The notes under the pieces were generated by a model. It was not told where the DNA came from. It searched no databases and saw only the letters and a list, made by a program, of their open reading frames with translations. From Ascaphus truei (Eukaryota > Chordata > Amphibia > Anura > Ascaphidae), in contig CM071570.1 in the NCBI GenBank assembly GCA_036426205.1, positions 143,150,563-143,214,562 of the forward strand: a stretch of 64,000 nucleotides of DNA, read 5' to 3'. Of this stretch, positions 33,073 through 43,929 are shown in pieces (the stretch's first letter is position 1; the number at the start of each line of letters is the position of its first letter). Made by a program: the position numbers and the translations under genes.

Positions 33073-33110
33073 TCTTCGACAAAGTCCCATTGGTGGACGA
33101 AACGCGTCAG
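33073..33110 (+). ncRNA. degenerate hammerhead-like motif, PLE2 right arm
   Basis: This is the plus-strand copy of the motif at 27045-27082: gtcc cattggt ggac stem, then GAAACGCGTC. The first core box is not canonical. Confidence 0.5.
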
Positions 33111-33240
33111 AGTTACCTTGTGGCAGAAGGTTTTTGTCCTGCACCGAAGAAACAGCCTTATTTTCTGATTGTGTTGGGTCTTCCGTGATTGTGAGTTGTG
33201 AACTGCCGGATATCTCCACTTCTCAATATACTGTACAATA

Positions 33241-36160
33241 TACATAAATATGGAAAAATTCAAAATTAAGAGAGTGAAGTCAAAAAACTCCCATACAAGT
33301 AATTGTATAGGAGATAAATACATGCAATATGTATCTATATACATGTTGGGTGCAAAATAAAACCCCAAGGGGGACATAGAAATATTTGAGAGAACAAGTG
33401 ACTATAGAGGGTTATAGACAACCAAAGGCAATGGAAAGTTATAAAACACCCCAGAAGAGTAGGGCTAGGTTAAAAAGGCAGATAGATCTATATCTGTATT
33501 TAAAATGAAATGATGAAGCGCCTTCAATCTATAAATCCAGAAAGTCTCTTGTCTAGAAAAAACATCTGTCCCCTCCTCTCCAACATGGATGATGCTATAT
33601 AAATAAAGATAAATAAAGATATACATACATAAATATATTTTAAACCCATAGGGTAAGAGTTGTGGCAAATGTTAAAATGATTTGAAATATTGTGAGTTTG
33701 AAATCCTTTGCTGAGATTTCACATAAGTTCCCCAATTCTCACCCATAAAGGCCTAGAAGTTTTCACTATGTAATGATATCTGTATGGGCATTTGGGAAAG
33801 TTGATCACAAAATATGGTCCACAATTAATACAAAATTTAATTTTAACAACTTTTTTTTGGTTTTGATGCAAAGCTGTCCGTTTTTGCAACTCCTATTTTA
33901 CACACTTTGTACTTGTAGCATTTAAAGAAACCTTTGGCTTTTCTCCTAACCACTTGTCAAAGTTTGTATTAGTATTATTTATTATTTTCATTGTGCTTTG
34001 GGCTAGTCTATTTTTTAAACATCTCTGGAAGAAATTCCCCCAATAAATGGACATGGTTAAAAACTCCCATTTTTTTTTACAATACCTGACAAACAAAATC
34101 ACTTTCAGTTTTTTTTTCTCCTTTTTATATAGGTGCCTTGTTAAATAAATATTTAAAAAAGTATAATAATGTTTTAATTATGTGTATAGATACTGTGTTG
34201 CTTTTGATTATTTCTTAGTCATCATTTTGTCTTTAAATATAAAGTTAGTCGCATACTTTAATAAAGGAAATACATGCAGACTATTTCAGATTTGCCTACA
34301 ACAAAAAATGCCATTCCAGTGGGATTGTCTTGTTGCCTCTGGCTTTTATAGAGAAGGGCTACAAGTTCCAGACTGAATTGGATAAGGGTAGTAAAAAGAC
34401 AGAGCTACACTTAATTCTTCCTTTTCTAAAATTGGTGAGCTGGCATGTATGTTTAGAGAACTCGGGGAAAGACATTACAAAATAATGAGACCCTGCAGTG
34501 CCTTAAGAAAAGAGTCACTAAAAAAGCTTTTGATAGAAAATTTGCTGCAATCAGTTTCCTCTCACTGCATACATGATGTGTGCCATCGACAATGTTCCTG
34601 CTAATTCCCAGTTACCTTTTATAGTCCGAGACCAACCTCCTTTCTGCTCTTTTTGTGCCCAGCAACAGCTTTTGTATCTTAAATGTCAGTTGCTTTTCAT
34701 ACAAAATGTGATATCATTGTATTGTCTGCTTGCTGCACATTATGAAACAAATAACATTGTTTCTAGTAATAATATTTAGCTCTTATGAAAAAGATTTGTT
34801 GATTTTTTTTTTTTACACAAGTGGATCTTTAAAGGTCAGTCCCACCTGGAAGGCAAAATATATATTTTTTTAAATTTTACTATGTAATTGGGTTCCTTAG
34901 AAAGCATTCATTACTCTTAAAGTAAGATTTACAGGAATCTGGAAATTGGATGTCTATATTTTCTCATCGGTTATGCAATTCCAAATGTTATCTAAGAATT
35001 ATGGTTTTTCACCTTTTCTCTTTCGCAAATAGAAGCATATTTAGATTGCTATTTGGTTTAAAGGGGGTTAAGAAGTCTGCATCCACAATTTAGCACCTAT
35101 ATTAAGGATAGGGGCCTGGGACCCTCAATATCAGAAACCCTGTGGGAGTTCCCGATTTTCCCAAAACGGATCTTCCCAAAACACTCGCGGTTCGGTTTGA
35201 TCCACTCGCGGTTCGGTTGGGATCAGAATCCAGGACAGAGATTAACCAAAACACATTTCTGCCTCATATTCAGATACAGATACTCCTCCCACTCTTGTAC
35301 TATAGTATTTTGTATATGTATGTGTATATATATATCAGAGGATACTGAGGACTGTTTTAATCTATGAGTGTTTCTTGTGATGTTAATATTAATACATTTG
35401 ATATTCTAGTATACCTGAGTGCTTTTGTTGGGATACTTTCTTTTTCGTTTACAATTATACATTTTCCCTAGCACCGTCAGCATTTGTGCACTTTAAATAC
35501 ATTTACTTCGCTGGCTTTGGTCCTTATTACTTTAGGATCTGTTGCAGGCATCTTTGCAGGCATCCACTGCAGTCTCTGGATGTCAACTTGAGGATAGTTC
35601 CTGGACTACCACTACAGGTCAGGGCCCCTGCAGCTGCCCTGGCTCTTTCCTGGCCCTCTAGCAGGACCAGAGGTATAGGGTATCACTCACTCTCCCCCAA
35701 GGGGAAGGGGAAAAGGGGAGGCCAAGCTCCAGGCAATCCTGTGTGATCTCTGCCTCCCTCAAGAGGGGAGAGGCACTACAAATTTCGGACAGCACTGCCC
35801 TTATCTATAGCTAGTAGGATGGCACCAAGTCTGTCCCATGATTGGTCATGCTTAGGCCTGATGTTACGCCTCCCACTGTCACTCCAGTGCAGCACCAAGG
35901 AGGGGGGAAACCTAATGTTGACTACTGGCAGCCTGATTCTATCAGGGCTTACTGCCAGGAGTAGGGCAGGTTAGTAGCCAAAGGTGGCATGGCTACATAT
36001 GCAAGTGAATGTACTCAGGGAGATAGACATAGCTTATTTTTATGAAATGACACCCACAGGGGATACATTGAAAGGGTGAAATGTCCTGTATATCATATCC
36101 CAGGTTGGGTAAGGTGAAAGTATGGGATTAGGGTAATACAAAGAAAAAAGCACAAACACA
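33241..36160. other. gene-free stretch
   Basis: Mostly AT-rich sequence without a recognisable gene. A short imperfect duplication (cactcgcggttcggtt at about 35183 and 35205) is visible. From 35,570 to 36,000 the sequence is less AT-rich, with ag-rich and ct-rich patches. Confidence 0.4.
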
Positions 36161-36388
36161 AAAAGCTTAGAATGTCCCTGGAGCTGGTGAGATCATTTTC
36201 TTTGATAGGTAAAGATTCTTCAAGGAAGAAGTCCTGAATAACGAAACTCGTCAAGTGGGTCAGATGGAGGCTTCCTTGTTTTCAGGTGGACATTTTAAAA
36301 ACCTAAAGATTTGATTCTGTTCTGCACCAGCAATCTCTACCTATCAAAGGAAATTATCTCACCAGCTCCAGGGACATTCTAAGCTTTT
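36161..36388. repeat. foldback element with about 55-bp arms
   Basis: aaaagcttagaatgtccctg at 36161 is mirrored by cagggacattctaagctttt ending at 36388. The arms also share gagctggtgaga and ttgataggta. The spacer is about 115 bp. Its right end abuts the next palindrome, which may have inserted beside it. Confidence 0.8.
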
Positions 36389-36391
36389 ACA

Positions 36392-36694
36392 GAATGGCTG
36401 TGCTTCCTTTCCCTTTAACATGACGTCACTAAACCTAAAATGGCTGACCTCATTTGGTACTTCCGCCAATCAGAATGTGAGAACTATAGTCCCAATTGGA
36501 TTGGTTGTAGTAGACCGTGTGACCGAGTAATTTCTGGGAAAGGATGTGACGTCATCCAAAGGGAGTAACATGTTATTACAACCAATGAGATTGGGGATAT
36601 AGTTCTCACAATCTGATTGGCTGAAGTACCACATGAGGGCAGTCATTTTAGATTTAGTGACGTCATGTTAAAGGGAAAGGAAACACAGCCATTC
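36392..36694. repeat. palindromic element carrying CRE and CCAAT motifs
   Basis: The arms 36392-36514 and 36572-36694 are reverse complements with modest divergence (gaatggctgtg ... cacagccattc). Each arm has a perfect TGACGTCA (36421-36428 and 36658-36665), with a third in the spacer (36547-36554). Several CCAAT/ATTGG words lie near (gccaatcag, gattggttg, accaatgag, gattggctg). It is non-coding. Confidence 0.8.
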
Positions 36695-37019
36695 CGATTG
36701 GCTGGCTTCAGTCCCTTTATATGATGTAAAAAAAAAAAGCACATGGTTTTCACAGCCAATCAGATGGCGTGAGAACCATTTGCTGCCCAAATGTGATGTC
36801 ACAGGCCATATTTAAAGCTCTGATGGCTCATTTGAGCTCAAGAAGCTGTCGGGTCAAGATCGAGGATTTAACATGAGGTGTATTGGATTAACAGATGAAG
36901 AAAAAAGATAAAGACAGAAGATAAAGAAATTAAAGAAATAGTCACAGATGAAGAAAGAAGATGATGGGAGATTACAGAAAGAAGAATTTTGTGACCTAGC
37001 CAGGATCTTCACCGTGGAT

Positions 37020-37440
37020 GGCGTTGGATTGTGTTTCGTGACGTCACTGGACGAGATCTTCCTGATTCACCGGGATTCGGAGAGACAACGCTTCTAAAGG
37101 TAATATAAATATTGAATGTTTGTACATTTATTTTTACAGGTTTTTTCATTGGATTTTTCTTTTTTTATATTTTTCATTGCTCATTGACTGCTAATGTATT
37201 AATCTGTACCATTTTAGGGTACAGATGAATACACTAATAGCCCATGCATTTTTGTGCAAATGCATTTCTTATATTGACTGTTATATTTTCAATGTATTTT
37301 TATTGTTTAGATTAAATTGTTTTGAATTGTGATGGCTTGAAAAAAAAATTCAGATTGTTTTGTGTTTTATTTAATTATGTAATTTGTTGGTTACTGGCTT
37401 AAATTGGTGTAAGAGGGGTGGGGGGAGATGTATTTATTGA
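37020..37440. other. gene-free stretch with one TGACGTCA
   Basis: TGACGTCA at 37039-37046 sits in a GC-richer segment followed by T-rich sequence. No gene is recognised. Confidence 0.35.
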
Positions 37441-37479
37441 AATGTAGGCCATGTTTATTTTTTTTAAATACACGAATGG

Positions 37480-37790
37480 TACCGCATGCCAGCAGGGGCC
37501 CACGGGACAACCCGAGGACCCCCGGATGCCCACGAGGACCACCCGAGGACTCCCAGATGCCCACAGGGACCACCTATGTACCCATGGACACCTGCAGGGA
37601 GAACCCAGGGACCCCTGTGGGGCCCCCAATTACCCACGGGAACCACCCATGTGCCCCCAGACACCAGTGGGAACCATCCGTGGACCCCATTGGGGCCCAC
37701 AGACACACATGGGACCAACTGGAGACCCACGGGGCCTAGCGGGGACCACCCAAGGGCTCCAGACACACTTGGGACCCCCGTTGGTCAGTG
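37480..37790. repeat. degenerate GGGACCACC minisatellite
   Basis: Variants of 'cacggggaccacccatg' recur with loose spacing. All plus frames and at least two minus frames stay open here, giving Pro/Gly-rich collagen-like strings. Openness in many frames marks a repeat rather than a gene. Confidence 0.7.
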
Positions 37791-37899
37791 GTATTAATCC
37801 TGTGTCTAAAAAAATTAAATAATGATTTTATGTGGGGGTACGGGGGTTGGGTTGTGTATTGCTGTTTATTAAATATTGTTATGGTTATTGGGGCCTATT

Positions 37900-38225
37900 A
37901 GGTGCGTAATAGGGCTGTTGTGTGTGTTTTTGTTTATTGTGGGTAGCGGGGGTGGGTGAAGGGGGTAGTAGCCCCAAGGATGTATGTTTAGACCTAAAAG
38001 GTGGATAGCGGGAGGGATTAACCCCTTCATTACCTCAGCCTTATTAACCGCTAAGGTAATGAAGGGGTTAAGTCCACCTGCAACCCCCCTCCCCCAAAAG
38101 GCCTAAACACCCACCAAGGGCCAAATACCACCTTCACCCACCCCCACTACCCACATTAAGCCTGGCACTGGTGGTTAACCCCTTCATTGCCTTAGCAGTT
38201 AGCCGCTACGGTAATGAAGTTGCCT
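37900..38225. repeat. dispersed repeat with TTAACCCCTT palindromes, copy B
   Basis: Shares ordered blocks with 1,021-1,330. An 18-bp perfect inverted pair (ttaaccccttcattacct at 38018-38035, its complement at 38054-38071) has an 18-nt loop. A second, weaker pair lies at 38175-38217. Confidence 0.65.
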
Positions 38226-38356
38226 ATAAATGCATTTTTCATGCATGGGATTCATGCCGGAGTCTCCGGTGCTGGTATTAATGGGTTTCAGCTTCGGAGA
38301 CCTACGGCATCAATCCGATGCAGGAAAAATGCATTTTATTTTCTAAGTGCCGTCTC

Positions 38357-38676
38357 CAAGGCCGTTTTAAGACCTTCGTAGGCCATAGGCACTTTATTTC
38401 TAGAGGCCTGTGTGTCAGATATTTGTACTAATTGTTATGCTAATTTCATCGTTTGCTTGTTTCTTTCGATACTAGCGATATTTGGCATCGATACTTTTGT
38501 TTTGATATTTAAAGGTATCGATATTTCAAAGGCATTTTAAATTAAAAAATTTATTTTTCTCTTATTTGTGATTTTTTTTTGTTTAGGTATTTTTTCAAGT
38601 GAAATATTGTAGGCTCTAAAAGGTTCATAGGCCCTAGGCACTGTGTCTAGTTGGCCTAATGTATAAAGCGGCCCTG
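38357..38676. mobile_element. hAT-type MITE, 320 bp, with 8-bp target duplication
   Basis: gccgtctc flanks both sides (38349-38356 and 38677-38684). The ends are inverted and imperfect: caaggccgttttaag at the left and, on the other strand, cagggccgctttata at the right. CARGGCCG ends plus an 8-bp duplication fit the hAT superfamily. It lies inside another GC-containing repeat (about 38,225-38,900). Confidence 0.85.
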
Positions 38677-38919
38677 GCCGTCTCGCCGCTTCTCGGCCGC
38701 TTCTCCCCTCCTTCTTGCCAACTTTTTGTGGCGAGGTGATTTGGAGAGGAAATCTCTATTCTAGACCGGCGATCAGCCTCAATAAGCTAATCGGGGCTAC
38801 TAGAATACCGCAAGTTTGAGAAGCTTCTGATCAGCGGCGATAAGTGGCTTTCGCTGAGCGTCTGGCAATTTTTTTTTCGGCCACAAAATAACGCAATTTT
38901 TAATCTTATCGACAACTTA

Positions 38920-39600
38920 GAGAGAGCTGGGGGGGGAGAGAGAGCCGGGGGGGGGGGGGGAGAGAGCTGGGGGGGAGAAAACCGAGGGAGGGGGAGAGAG
39001 AGCCAGGGGGGGAGAGAGAGCCGGGGGGGAGAGAGAGAGACAGGGAGGGCAGAGAGACAGGGGGAGCAGAGAGAAAGGGGGGCAGAGAGTCCCTCTTACA
39101 TCTCCCCTAGTCCCTCTCACATTTCCCCCAGTCCCTCTCACATCTCCACCAGCCCCCACTGACACCTCCCCAGCCCCCTATCACACCTCCCCCAGTCCCC
39201 CTCACATGTCCCCCAGCCCCTCTCACACCTCCCCCAGCCCCTCTCACACCTCCCCCAGCCCCCTCTCACATGTCCCTCTCATCTCCCCCAGTCCCTCACA
39301 ACTCCCCCAGCCCCTCACACCTCCCCCAGCCCATCTCACACACCTCCCCAGTCCCCTTCACATGTCCCTCTCATCTCCCCCATACTCTCTCACACCTCCC
39401 CCAGTCCCCCTCACATGTCCCTCTCATCTCCCCCCGTCCCTCTCACATCTCCCCCAGCTCCCTCTCACACCTCCCCCAGCCCCTCTCACACCTCCCCCAG
39501 CCCCTCTCACACCTCCTCCAGTCCCTCTCACATCTCCCTCAGTCCTTTTCACATCTCCCCCAGCCACTCTCAAACCTCCATCATATCTCTCCCTCCCTTC
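38920..39600. repeat. GA-rich and CT-rich low-complexity block
   Basis: 38,920-39,090 is G-runs and gagaga. 39,105-39,600 is an array of about 22 bp units (cccccagcccctctcacacc) with variants. Long Ser/Pro/His frames arise from the array and are not genes. Confidence 0.9.
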
Positions 39601-39654
39601 CTCCATGGCTCCATGGCTGCACAGAGGCGGGGGGAGATGGTATGCAGCGGCAGA

Positions 39655-39868
39655 GCAATCATTTCAGTCAGAGCAGGATGTGAGGAGCTCTAGCTGCAGG
39701 CACCGGAAGTTCCGGATCAGACAGCTAGATGGCGCACCTCCCCTGCAATCCTGTTCTGCTCTGAAACATGTGATTCTACTGCCAGTTAATGCACCGGTTC
39801 TGCGAACTTGAAAAATTCCAGTAACCGGTTCGTACGAACCGGTGCGAACCGGCTGAATCCCACCACTG
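39655..39868 (-). mobile_element. hAT-type element end (cagtggtgggattc)
   Basis: Read from 39868 on the minus strand it starts cagtggtgggattcagcc, followed by an imperfect palindrome of accggttcg words. This terminus matches a widespread vertebrate hAT MITE as I remember it. The second end was not found toward the low-complexity block, so the copy may be truncated. Confidence 0.5.
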
Positions 39869-40950
39869 GTTATAACACCAACGTACTGAAGGGCCCTTGG
39901 GCATCCAACCACCCTGGTGTCCACACGTAACACCCACCCAAATGTGTGAGTCTGCCCACAAGAACTGATGGTTCATAGATGGTGCACTTGCAGTACCTGC
40001 CCAGGTTCTCCCACACACGGGTATGGCGGAAAGGTAATGCAGATCCACTGATCAAGCGAAGTCGGTGTAGCCTCCACCTGTACCTTGGATGATGTCCCGC
40101 GTGGATGTTGCCACCATGAAGAATGTTGCCACCATGAAAAATGTCTCTTATCTTTAGGGGGTGATCTGGTCCCAGACCACCTGATACCAGGTTGTAGCTG
40201 CATCCTGTCTGTGTCCCTCACACTGGTACTACAGGGCAGTGTCCCTACAGTAACTATAGGCCTGTCCCTGCAGCAACCACAAGCCAAGGGGTTTTGGGCA
40301 TAGCTGGGGCCTAGGGGGGGCTCTGGCCTAGTGCAGGTGCCAAAGATGCCCTGCACACACAACCTACCCTATTCCTGCCTCAGCTCCGACTCGCATGATC
40401 CTAGCGTGTGAAATGTAACAATGTATCTGCAGGGGGAAAGCTGCAGCCATATTGGCTGTGTAACGTCACATGTCTGCAGCCCTTTGGCTGTGTAATGTCA
40501 CATGGCTGCAGCCACTGGGGATTCTGGGAACTGTAGTTCCCCTGTGGGGCTACAAGGGAATTGCCACTGCTGCTGCTCTCTGCGCATGCGCAAGCCGCCC
40601 ACACTAAACATGGCGGCGCCCTGCAAGGGGAGCCGCCGGGATCCTCCGGATTACCACTCCAGCCCCCACCGCAACTACCGGCAACCGCTGGATGCACCCG
40701 TTCCCCTCCGCAGCTTATTGGGAGGTGAGGGGGTCATGGGGAGCCTAGATGGGGACCCAGGCTAGATCCTCCCCCTAGTGAAAAGACCAATGACCCCGCT
40801 TGGGAACAAGGTGACATAACCAACACAGAAATTATATAATAAAAATGCAGTCTCGTATCTACAACTTATCCCATTAATCGGCTTTACATGATATTGTACA
40901 TTTCTGGAAACATTACTATCACAGATTTGATCTTACTTCGAGACCACTGC
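39869..40950 (-). repeat. probable LTR / 3-prime region of gypsy3 (not delimited)
   Basis: This GC-moderate stretch follows the gypsy3 gene on its 3-prime side. It holds a tandem duplication of about 48 bp (ggctgtgtaa(c/t)gtcacatg at about 40457 and 40489) and a CpG-rich part at 40,570-40,690. I could not find both LTR ends, so the label is inference from position. Confidence 0.3.
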
Positions 40951-41678
40951 AGAGCCTCAGAGTGTGGTACCCCAATTGTATTGTAGGTTACCCGATTTGG
41001 AGGGTACCTTGCATGCTGGCTTCTGTAAAAGCCCATCTTCAACTCCCTCTGGGGAGTAATGTTCATAGTCCTGAGGCTCAGCCTCTCCCATTGGGGGTAC
41101 TAGTGTCTCTGAAAAGTCTCTTTGGGGTATGAAGCATGGACTTCTAGGGTCCAAAGGTTGGCTCATTGGAGCCACCAGATTTGGCATTATTTCTCGGGAT
41201 CCGTTACCCGTAGCTCCTTCGGAAGGAGCCCTTTGGTTTCAGAGTTCCCTTTGAGAGGGTCCCTCCATCCTCTACAGTTTCGTTTATAGTTTCTGGCCCA
41301 CCATCCAGAGGTGTAGCTGGTATCTCTGGCTCGTCATCCCCCTCTTGTGGGATAGGTAGGAGATGATTCCGGTGCCAGACCCTTACCCGGCCATCCGTGT
41401 CTTTTATACGGTAGACCGGGAGACCAGGAGGCCCAGCATATGTGACTCAATTTCGAACCCTCCGTCTCGCCAATGGTCGGCCAATTTATGCTTCCCGGGG
41501 ATTCCGAGGTTATGGAGGAGCACAGCGTCTCCAGGACGAATCTCCCGATGCCTTTTATTGTTGACGTTCAGCTGGGAAGAAGGCTTTTCGGCTAGCTAAT
41601 AAGCCTGTTGCAAGCTTTCCTGGAGCCGTTGTACTTTCCGGAAGTGCTTTGAATTGTGTATCCCATTTGTTGCTACCC
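40951..41678 (-). pseudogene. pol: gypsy3 integrase C-terminal region
   Basis: Read on the minus strand, the stretch 41,330-41,450 gives a GPPGLPVYRIKDTDGRVRVWHR-type block, where gypsy integrases end. Acidic, proline-rich sequence follows to about 40,957. Frames are broken. Confidence 0.6.
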
Positions 41679-42394
41679 TCAGACGCACATCCACAGGCAG
41701 CCTGGCTTCTCGCCCAAGTATGGGGAGAATCCCATGGATTCGTGGCGGGTACAATTATATGCATTTACCAGTGTTTCCACATGCTTGCTCCACTCGTTTT
41801 TCTGAGTGCCTTTCAGGGTACCGAGCAAATCGTGGAGAGTCCTATTAAATTGCGCCGGAAGAGCGTCGACCTCCGGATGGTATGGGGTCATTCGGGACTT
41901 AGTAATGTTGACAATCTTGAGTATATCCCTGATGAGTTTACTCTCAAAGTCCCAGCCTTGGTCTGAATGTAGACGTTGTGTAGGCCATAATGCACAAAGT
42001 ATCGCTCCCACAGGATCTTCGCGACCATGATGGCTTTCTAGTCTTTAGTGGGGAAGGCTTGAGTGTAACGTGTAATGGTCCGTGATAAACCGTTAATTGG
42101 AGAAGGTCGCCAACCATCTGTAGCCGGTGGCGTCTAGTTTGGCGGAAGTTAGTATGTATGTTAAGGGATTGTTATCCATCCGGACCTCAAAGGTGACTCC
42201 ATACAGATAATCATGGAGTTTGTCCATGATTGCACACTTGAGGGTGAGAAACTCCAACTTATGGACTGGATAATTCTGCTCGCTGGGAGTCAGGATGCAG
42301 TTGACTTAGGCCATGGATCGGTGGCCAGCTGGGTACTTCTGGTGTAGGACAGCACCGAGGCGTTGAGGCTCGCATCTACGTGAAGAATGTAGGG
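41679..42394 (-). pseudogene. pol: gypsy3 RNase H and integrase core, internally deleted
   Basis: Minus-strand pieces show RNase H (MDNNPLTYILTSAKLDATGYRW near 42190-42120). Then, without the integrase zinc domain, the core follows with HSDQGWDFESKLIRD near 41940, PYHPEVDALPAQFNRTLHD near 41875 and AYNCTRHESMGFSPYLG near 41740. The third catalytic residue (glutamate in the usual NGQCERFN) is replaced. The short distance between RNase H and core indicates a deletion. Confidence 0.8.
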
Positions 42395-43207
42395 CTACTC
42401 CAGGTCAACATATGCAAGAACGGGCGCCTCCGTTATGCTCCTTTTAAGGCTGTTGAATGCCGCTTCACAGGTGGCCGTCCATTTATCGTCAAATGGTGTT
42501 CTCGTGGAGGAGGCTTTTCTCCCAGTATCCTCAGGGTACATTTTGAGAAGATTGTTAAGGACCTTTGCTCGGCTGGAATAACCCTCCACAAAGCAGCGAT
42601 AGTAGCCGCAGAAGCCTAGGAATGAACGCAGATGCACGATGTTCTCAGGTCTGGGACAGTTCACCACAGCTTCTACTATAGCAGGATCGGTGGCTATCCC
42701 ATCCGTGGACTCTATGTGTTCCACATAGGTCACGGACGTGCAACAGAATCTGCACTTGTCTAAGGACAGTTTCATGCCTTCCTGGCCCAGCCGATCCAGC
42801 ACCTTCAGCAGGCGTTCCTCATGCTCCTCCAGGGTCTTACCAAAGATGATGATATTGTCCAGGTAGAATAAGCATTCCTGTGGATTCATGTCACCTATGG
42901 TCTTCTCCAATAGGTGTTGAAACATTGCAGGGGCTCCACAAATGCCTTGGGGCATACGAGTAAATTGATAAAAGCCAAGGTAGTATACACACAGGCGGAC
43001 TGACCCATTCTTCTTCCTCACCACCATGATTGGTGATGCGTAGGGGCTACAAGACTCGGTCACAATCCCCACCATCTCCATCTCCTGTAGACTATCTCTC
43101 ACGTCCTCAACATCTCGAGAAGTGATGCGACACGACCGCTCCCTGAAGGGAGTGGTATCACTTAAGCGGATGGTGTGCTGTGAGTTTCGGCTGCAGCCCA
43201 CATCCAT
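42395..43207 (-). pseudogene. pol: gypsy3 reverse transcriptase with internal deletion
   Basis: The open minus-strand frame of 270 residues has TPFRERSCRI and SPYASPIMVVRKKNGSVRLC. It then joins directly to YYLGFYQFTRMPQGICGAPA, missing about 55-60 residues that normally contain motif A with its catalytic aspartate. Motif C reads FYLDNIIIF (DD changed to DN). RSFLGFCGYYRCF marks the thumb. Lineage differs from gypsy1 and gypsy2 (MPQGICGAPA against [10 protein letters not shown]). Catalytically dead. Confidence 0.9.
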
Positions 43208-43925
43208 CTTGCTAGTGGAGAATACTTCTCTTCATGCTTCCAGCTTAGCCATCAGTCGTTCCTTCCATTCGGTAGACAGGGTTGAGTCCCCGAATAAAAG
43301 GCTAGCCCGGTCAGCGGGTCAGCGGTGGTCGCTTGAGTGGCCATCACCTTGACGGGGGTAACAGAATATATTCGCACCAGCTTTTGACCTTGGTCGAAGG
43401 CATGGGGTAAGGAGAGATGTTCTGGATGAACACTTTTACTCTCCCCTGCAGCATGTACGTCCATTCCCTCACTTCGGGCATGAGCTTGTAGCCTCTGCGA
43501 GCATCCTTCTCAGGTGTACTCTCCAGCAAGAAGAGGTTATCGGCCTCATCTCTGCCGGGTAACAGCACGCCACCGCCATACACTTCACTCCCCCTGGTGG
43601 AATCTCAGTTACCCTTGCATGGAGGTTGTAGAGGACCAAGTGCCCCTCTTGGGCTGATACCGTGCAACACTCTTCCCGGTGTACGGGGTGTATCTCTAGG
43701 GCAGACAAGGGTAGTTCACCAGCTCTAATCACTGCCCGGATCACATTGGCATTAGTTCCCAGGATGATGGGGGAACTTTGGTGTTCTCGTGGCTCAGGGC
43801 ATACGAGGGCCTCTACATCCTTGGCTAAATATAGTTGGTTGCTGATGTAGAGCAACCATACATATAGCCCTGGCTGCCTAACAATATCAGTATATCCAAC
43901 CTCTAACAGGACAAGCTTGTACAAG
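43208..43925 (-). pseudogene. pol: gypsy3 protease-to-RT region
   Basis: The minus-strand frame 43924-43469 contains IILGTNANVIRAVIRAG, the second half of a retropepsin fold as in gypsy elements of this lineage, and later EIPPGGVKCMAVACCYP. The DSG active site should lie upstream but is not evident. Sequence beyond 43,930 is not clearly gag, so the element is 5-prime truncated. Confidence 0.6.
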
Positions 43926-43929
43926 TATG

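Larger units (their letters stand above)
32130..33229 (+). repeat. PLE2 right inverted arm
   Basis: It is the reverse complement of the left arm, split by the MITE at 32641-33000. It lies upstream of the PLE gene, so the gene is preceded by an inverted copy of its own 3-prime region. It ends at the 11-bp direct repeat. Confidence 0.85.
26481..33240 (-). mobile_element. PLE2: composite Penelope-like element with 11-bp flanking repeat
   Basis: The direct repeat actgtacaata is at 26481-26491 and 33230-33240. Inside it a minus-strand PLE gene (32028 to about 27580) is followed by its 3-prime region (27580-26492). It is preceded by an inverted copy of much of that region: 32130-33229 mirrors about 26921-27655, apart from one MITE. 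Both arms carry the hammerhead-like motif. The gene is interrupted by a 1.4-kb insertion, frameshifts and stops. The whole resembles PLE1 in plan. Confidence 0.85.

Noticed and set aside
10376..33240. CRISPR array, bacterial operon or phage system
   Set aside because: No regularly spaced repeats, ribosome binding sites or prokaryotic gene packing. The content is eukaryotic transposable elements.
37428..37822. Collagen-like Pro/Gly-rich open frames
   Set aside because: Open in many frames on both strands over a degenerate GGGACCACC minisatellite. No regular Gly-X-Y register is maintained.
39206..39811. Ser/Pro/His-rich frame of 201 residues
   Set aside because: Encoded by a CT-rich tandem array. 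Parallel frames are equally open.
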